A DNA stretch of 10,643 nucleotides from Saccoglossus kowalevskii (lineage: Eukaryota; Hemichordata; Enteropneusta; Harrimaniidae): the NCBI RefSeq assembly GCF_000003605.2, contig NW_003118930.1:62616-73258 (forward strand), read 5' to 3'. Below, in pieces: positions 7,683-10,643 of the stretch (position 1 is its first letter; each line of letters opens with the position of its first letter). Made by a program: the position numbers and the translations under genes. The notes under the pieces were generated by a model. That model was not told the DNA's origin, did no database searches, and was given only the letters and a program-made list of their open reading frames with translations.

Positions 7683-8582
7683 TCAGTAGTCAATAACTAT
7701 GTCTACCATAGTTGAGTTTGGCAAAGCAATATTTTCTTGTTTAGCATGGAACTGTCCAATATGCTTTGGGTAAAACTTTTTCGCAGTCGCATCAAGTACT
7801 TTTGATACAAATGTATGTTTGTTGGAAAATCCATAATATTTGGTTTTTCGTCGTTCCTGTAAGGGATTACGCCTTTCTTTCACAATTGGTGAAGATGGCT
7901 CTTCAAGAATGTTGTTAGGTTCTTGTTCATTTTCACCATAGTCTAAGGTTTCTGTGACACTGGCAATCTCAGAACCAACCTGCGGTTCTGGAGGTTCATG
8001 TACTTCCTTGGCTTCTGCACCACTTTTACTGGAAGTCACATTATCAGATAGGGCGGTTGATGCGGTTTCTGGTTGAAGTTGATCAGAGCCACCAGCCACA
8101 GAGTCGGTATGGCTTCTGGTAGAATGGACATCAGGTATTCAAGACTGTAACTCGTCACTCATACCATCTGTTGCAGATGCCGAAATGTCTGCAACACATG
8201 AACTAGGCATGTCAACTGCATTTGCGATAAATGGGCCACTCTCATCAACAGGGTTTGCCAATGTTGAAGGAGCGGGTGGGTTTGCTATACCAGACAGCTA
8301 TTGGCTCAAATCAGCAGAGTCAGTCTGATCATTATCAGGTAAAGTATTTCTTTCATTTGCAACATGTGCTTCTTCCTGTAATTCAAACATAGTGTCTGTG
8401 CTGTTTGTAATCGGGTCATGTCTAACTTGGACAATTTTTGTCAGAAGACTGACTGGTGTATGAATGTAGGTTGAATCTGACGTAGAATGGTTTGCATGTT
8501 GTGTCAAACGTGTAGCCATCCTGCGTCGTCGTCGGTTACAGTGGTCCCTATATTCTAGTGGGATTTCATGGAAATGTGCATG
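7683..8582 (-). pseudogene. unrecognised 300-codon low-complexity frame with two internal stops
   Basis: One minus-strand frame runs from just after a TAA (8583-8585) to a TGA (7683-7685) with only a TAG (8298-8300) and a TGA (8139-8141) inside. About 14 stops would be expected by chance at equal base use, so this is a coding relic or a gene with two disabling changes. The first ATG (8517-8519) has a good context (A at -3, G at +4) and follows an Arg-rich patch (CNRRRRR) that is also in frame. The body is rich in Ser, Thr, Glu, Pro and Asp. A basic motif, KERRNPLQERRKTKYYGF, precedes the last 45 residues, which look more like a folded domain. I recognise no family. Loose similarity of the basic motif to C-terminal tails of Ty3/Gypsy polyproteins, together with the LTR-like edge downstream, makes a retroelement origin possible but unproven. 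Confidence 0.5.
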
Positions 8583-9475
8583 TTAGGGGCATTTTGGGGT
8601 AAAAGTCGGGAACCAGACTTTTTTAGCATAATTGAGGTGTGCTGAATCCGTTAAGCCCGGTTCCTAAGCATTTTTTAAATGTCTAATTTCCATAAACAAA
8701 ATGGCCGCCAAATTTTCTGCCATTTGTAGGTAACTAGGCAAGCAATCATGACATATAAAGTGCCCGTACCTATGTTTTCAAGGAATATGATGAAAGCATA
8801 TTTGATATAACCAACATAACACAATACTCATAAATATGCAAATTAGCTGCCGCCATTACTGAAAAATCGTTTTTCTCCTATATCTTTGTAACTAAATAAG
8901 CACACACGTAAAATGAAGTGTCTCTACCTAAGTTTTTAGGATCAGGGAATATGTTAAAGACATCTATAGAGCAAATAAATGAGTAATAAGTACTCAGGCT
9001 GAGTAAAGGAGGATTTAGTGAATCAGAAAGCCAACACTTATATAATCCAAGTTTGAAAAAGGGATTTCCCTAATGCAATTTCTGCAAAGAGATTTACTGA
9101 ATCAGGTTTCTCACCTGATGCACTATGATTAGCTATGACATAATATTGACATGTTACCTTCAGTGCCCTCCCATTAGCTTTACAGTGGCTACTCATTGGT
9201 TTTGATGATGAGTTGAATTAGCCAGATTTTCTCAAATCGATTAATTAATCCAGTTCTATTTTTTTAGTAATCTGAGGGATAGTATAACTTCTCATTTGCT
9301 ATAAATTGTAGGGCCTATTCAGACTACTAATGACCCCGACATTTGTGACTTAGCTTCATGACACGGTCAACAAGTGCAGCACCTCAGTCCTGAGAGAGCC
9401 AGTTAAGGTGCCCTCAGGACTGAGTTACTACACATATTGACCTGTGACCCTGTTACTAATTGTTACTTTTGCAGG
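8583..9475. other. intergenic stretch between two diverging coding relics
   Basis: No coding frame is recognised. Visible items are an AAATGGCCGCCA motif at about 8699-8710 (YY1-like), an octamer ATGCAAAT near 8836, and a perfect 12-base hairpin at 9383-9424. The right end is a probable intron, judged from the 3' splice site at about 9476. Text such as CTCCTATATCTTTGTAACTA near 8875 resembles dispersed invertebrate repeats, but no repeat boundaries can be shown from one copy. Confidence 0.5.
9383..9424. repeat. perfect 12-base inverted repeat (hairpin)
   Basis: CTCAGTCCTGAG (9383-9394) is exactly complementary to CTCAGGACTGAG (9413-9424) around an 18-base spacer. It lies about 50 bp before the 3' splice site of the plus-strand relic. 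No known RNA class is indicated. Confidence 0.7.
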
Positions 9476-9476
9476 T
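9440..9476 (+). promoter_or_regulatory. predicted spliceosomal 3' splice site with branch point
   Basis: TTACTAAT (a near-consensus branch point), a T-rich tract and TTTTGCAG lie immediately before the point where recognisable coding sequence (VMMDTVVSLKRP) begins. The match in order and spacing to a metazoan acceptor is good. It implies at least one upstream exon that I could not identify. Confidence 0.5.
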
Positions 9477-9950
9477 TATGATGGATACAGTAGTTAGCTT
9501 AAAAAGACCTTCAGTTGTAAATTACAGTGTGTGTATATTCTGTCAAACTTATATCAGCAGCATTGTTTTTAGTAAAGCAAGTGACCATAGACTCGCAATA
9601 GTCAAGCCAGCCGCTAGTAGTAAACGAAAGCTTCGGGACTATTAAAACATCAATTTCATCGACCGTCTTGAGAATGTCTTAGATACTGACGACGCTCAAA
9701 GATACAACATTTGCATGAGACGCAGACAGTGAATTCAAAAGCAGAAGCAAGTTGCAGTAAGGTTCATTGCCGGCAGATGCGTTTATCACAAAGTAATGTG
9801 CAACCTGTGAATTGGACCTTGTATATTTTTTGTCATAGTGTTCGATTGAAGACTCGTTTGATGTAGGTGATGACGAAACAAATGAGTGACCAGTTGGTAT
9901 TACGAAAACAATATAAGCACTTTGTAGATGGACTCTTTCTTACAACCTGA
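9477..9950 (+). pseudogene. N-terminal part of an uncharacterised invertebrate protein family, broken
   Basis: From the splice acceptor, frame 1 reads VVNYSVCIFCQTY, then RLAIVKPAASSKRKLRD, a TAA, and IDRLENVLDTDDAQ, ending at a TGA. Frame 3 carries the next part: SNVQPVNWTLYIFCH, a TAG at 9864-9866, and MTKQMSDQL, ending at 9948-9950. The two Cys-containing blocks (CIFCQ; a degenerate YIFCH) look like a repeated zinc-binding-type motif. From memory, similar block order (C-x2-C, KKLRD, DRLEDVLDTDDA, then MSDQ) occurs in a large multi-copy family of uncharacterised proteins in marine invertebrates; I cannot verify this here and know no function. The stops and frame change show this copy is a pseudogene in its N-terminal half. 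Confidence 0.5.
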
Positions 9951-10643
9951 GGTCTCAAATCGCAGCAGAAACGCATGCAATGTACAACCATGGTCCTGGT
10001 AGTAAACGTGTTCATAAGGAAGCTACCAAATCACTACAGAAGCGGGATAATGACGAGGAGGATTCGTTGCTTTCTGTCTTCCAGGTATTCAATGTGTTTG
10101 CATCAGGTTGTCCTGACTCATTGCAAAATCTGGCAACAAAGAATCTGGCAACAGAAGCTATCCCGAACTCGTTACTTTGTGCCAAAGATCTTGGACAGGA
10201 AGAAGTGAACACATTTGTTGAAAATAGGATAATTGTACCAGACCAAGGTGGCAAGCCGGATTTCCAAATCCATTCACCGTTACACAAGAGTTACACAAAA
10301 ACGTTTTCATTGCTCTATGAAGTGGTTGAAGACAAGGTAACTATCCTAAAGGTGGATAGAAACATCCTCAAACGTCTTGTTACCACCTACAAGGCAGGTA
10401 TTCCAGTTGACCTGCCATCTGTCCTTCAGCATGAGCTTCTGCCAGTCCGCGTATCACTTGCGGAAATGAATAGAAGACTTCGTACAGGAAACAAGTCGGC
10501 ATTGGCAGACAAGTTAACCGAAGGTGTTGTCTGTTCTGATGCAATTGAACTTAATGGGAGATCATCTTGCCTTATAAATGAAGGACAAGCACTGGTAGTT
10601 GCCCTTGGAAGGTCTGACAAGGCAGAGACATTCAGAGATTTTA
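9917..10643 (+). CDS. C-terminal part of the same uncharacterised protein family, open, runs off the window
   Basis: After a TAA at 9914-9916 this frame is open for 242 codons to the window end, with no stop. The first ATG is at 9980, but the upstream codons (SYNLRSQIAAETHAMYN) look like part of the protein, continuing the family segment from the preceding frame, so a frameshift near 9920-9950 is more likely than a new start. Features are an acidic stretch (KRDNDEEDSLL), a five-residue tandem duplication (NLATK, NLATE), a basic helix-like segment (KVDRNILKRLVTTYKAGI), and a conserved-looking block (SLAEMNRRLRTGNKSALAD, then LTEGV and EGQALVVALG). From memory this block marks the uncharacterised family named above. 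No enzyme motif is identified. The length and even codon use argue for real coding ancestry. Confidence 0.6.
10127..10153 (+). repeat. 15-base in-frame tandem duplication
   Basis: AATCTGGCAACA occurs at 10127-10138 and again at 10142-10153, a period of 15 bases. It repeats five codons (NLATK/NLATE) without breaking the open frame. Confidence 0.7.

Noticed and set aside
10012-10287. Minus-strand 91-codon frame opposite the C-terminal relic
   Set aside because: It is the shadow of the longer plus-strand frame that carries the family-like blocks.
1-10643. CRISPR array or prokaryotic operon
   Set aside because: No regularly spaced repeats, no ribosome-binding-site-led gene series, and the content is that of a eukaryotic repeat-rich region.

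Overview
The window looks like nuclear DNA of a metazoan, most likely a marine invertebrate. It is AT-rich and gene-poor, carries a decayed Penelope-like retroelement (PLE) and a plausible spliceosomal 3' splice site, and shows no prokaryotic gene packing. The exact lineage cannot be read from the sequence. No complete, intact protein-coding gene is present. What can be recognised is mostly mobile-element debris and broken coding frames.

Left part (1-about 2280): two degenerate PLE copies lie head to head. The left copy (minus strand, about 1585 down to position 1, running off the window edge) keeps much of the reverse transcriptase (RT), the RT-to-endonuclease linker, the Cys-rich motif and a GIY-YIG endonuclease domain. 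The right copy (plus strand, 1586-2133, plus a 3' untranslated part) keeps the last piece of RT, part of the linker, the Cys-rich motif, the start of GIY-YIG and the C-terminal stop. The copies have largely complementary internal deletions and share inverted arms (786-873 with 1586-1674; 229-492 with 1824-2091). About 90 bp after the right copy's stop codon lies a sequence with the complete core of a type I hammerhead ribozyme (2223-2275), a motif known to be carried by PLEs.

Middle part (about 2280-7680): AT-rich, apparently non-coding. It holds scattered palindromes, a TA repeat, isolated promoter-type motifs (NRF1-like, CCAAT, a perfect CRE, YY1-like) and a purine tract followed by TGTCACG on the minus strand at 6761-6780 that could be the inner edge of an LTR. 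None of these is tied to a recognisable gene.

Right part (7683-10643): two diverging coding relics about 900 bp apart. On the minus strand, 8582-7683 is one reading frame of about 300 codons interrupted by only two stops; it encodes an unrecognised low-complexity S/T/E/P-rich protein. On the plus strand, a good 3' splice site at about 9476 opens a coding region with Cys-x2-Cys-type motifs that is broken by stops and frame changes up to about 9950. It then continues as an uninterrupted frame (9917-10643) leaving the window. From memory this resembles a multi-copy family of uncharacterised proteins in marine invertebrate genomes; no function is assigned.
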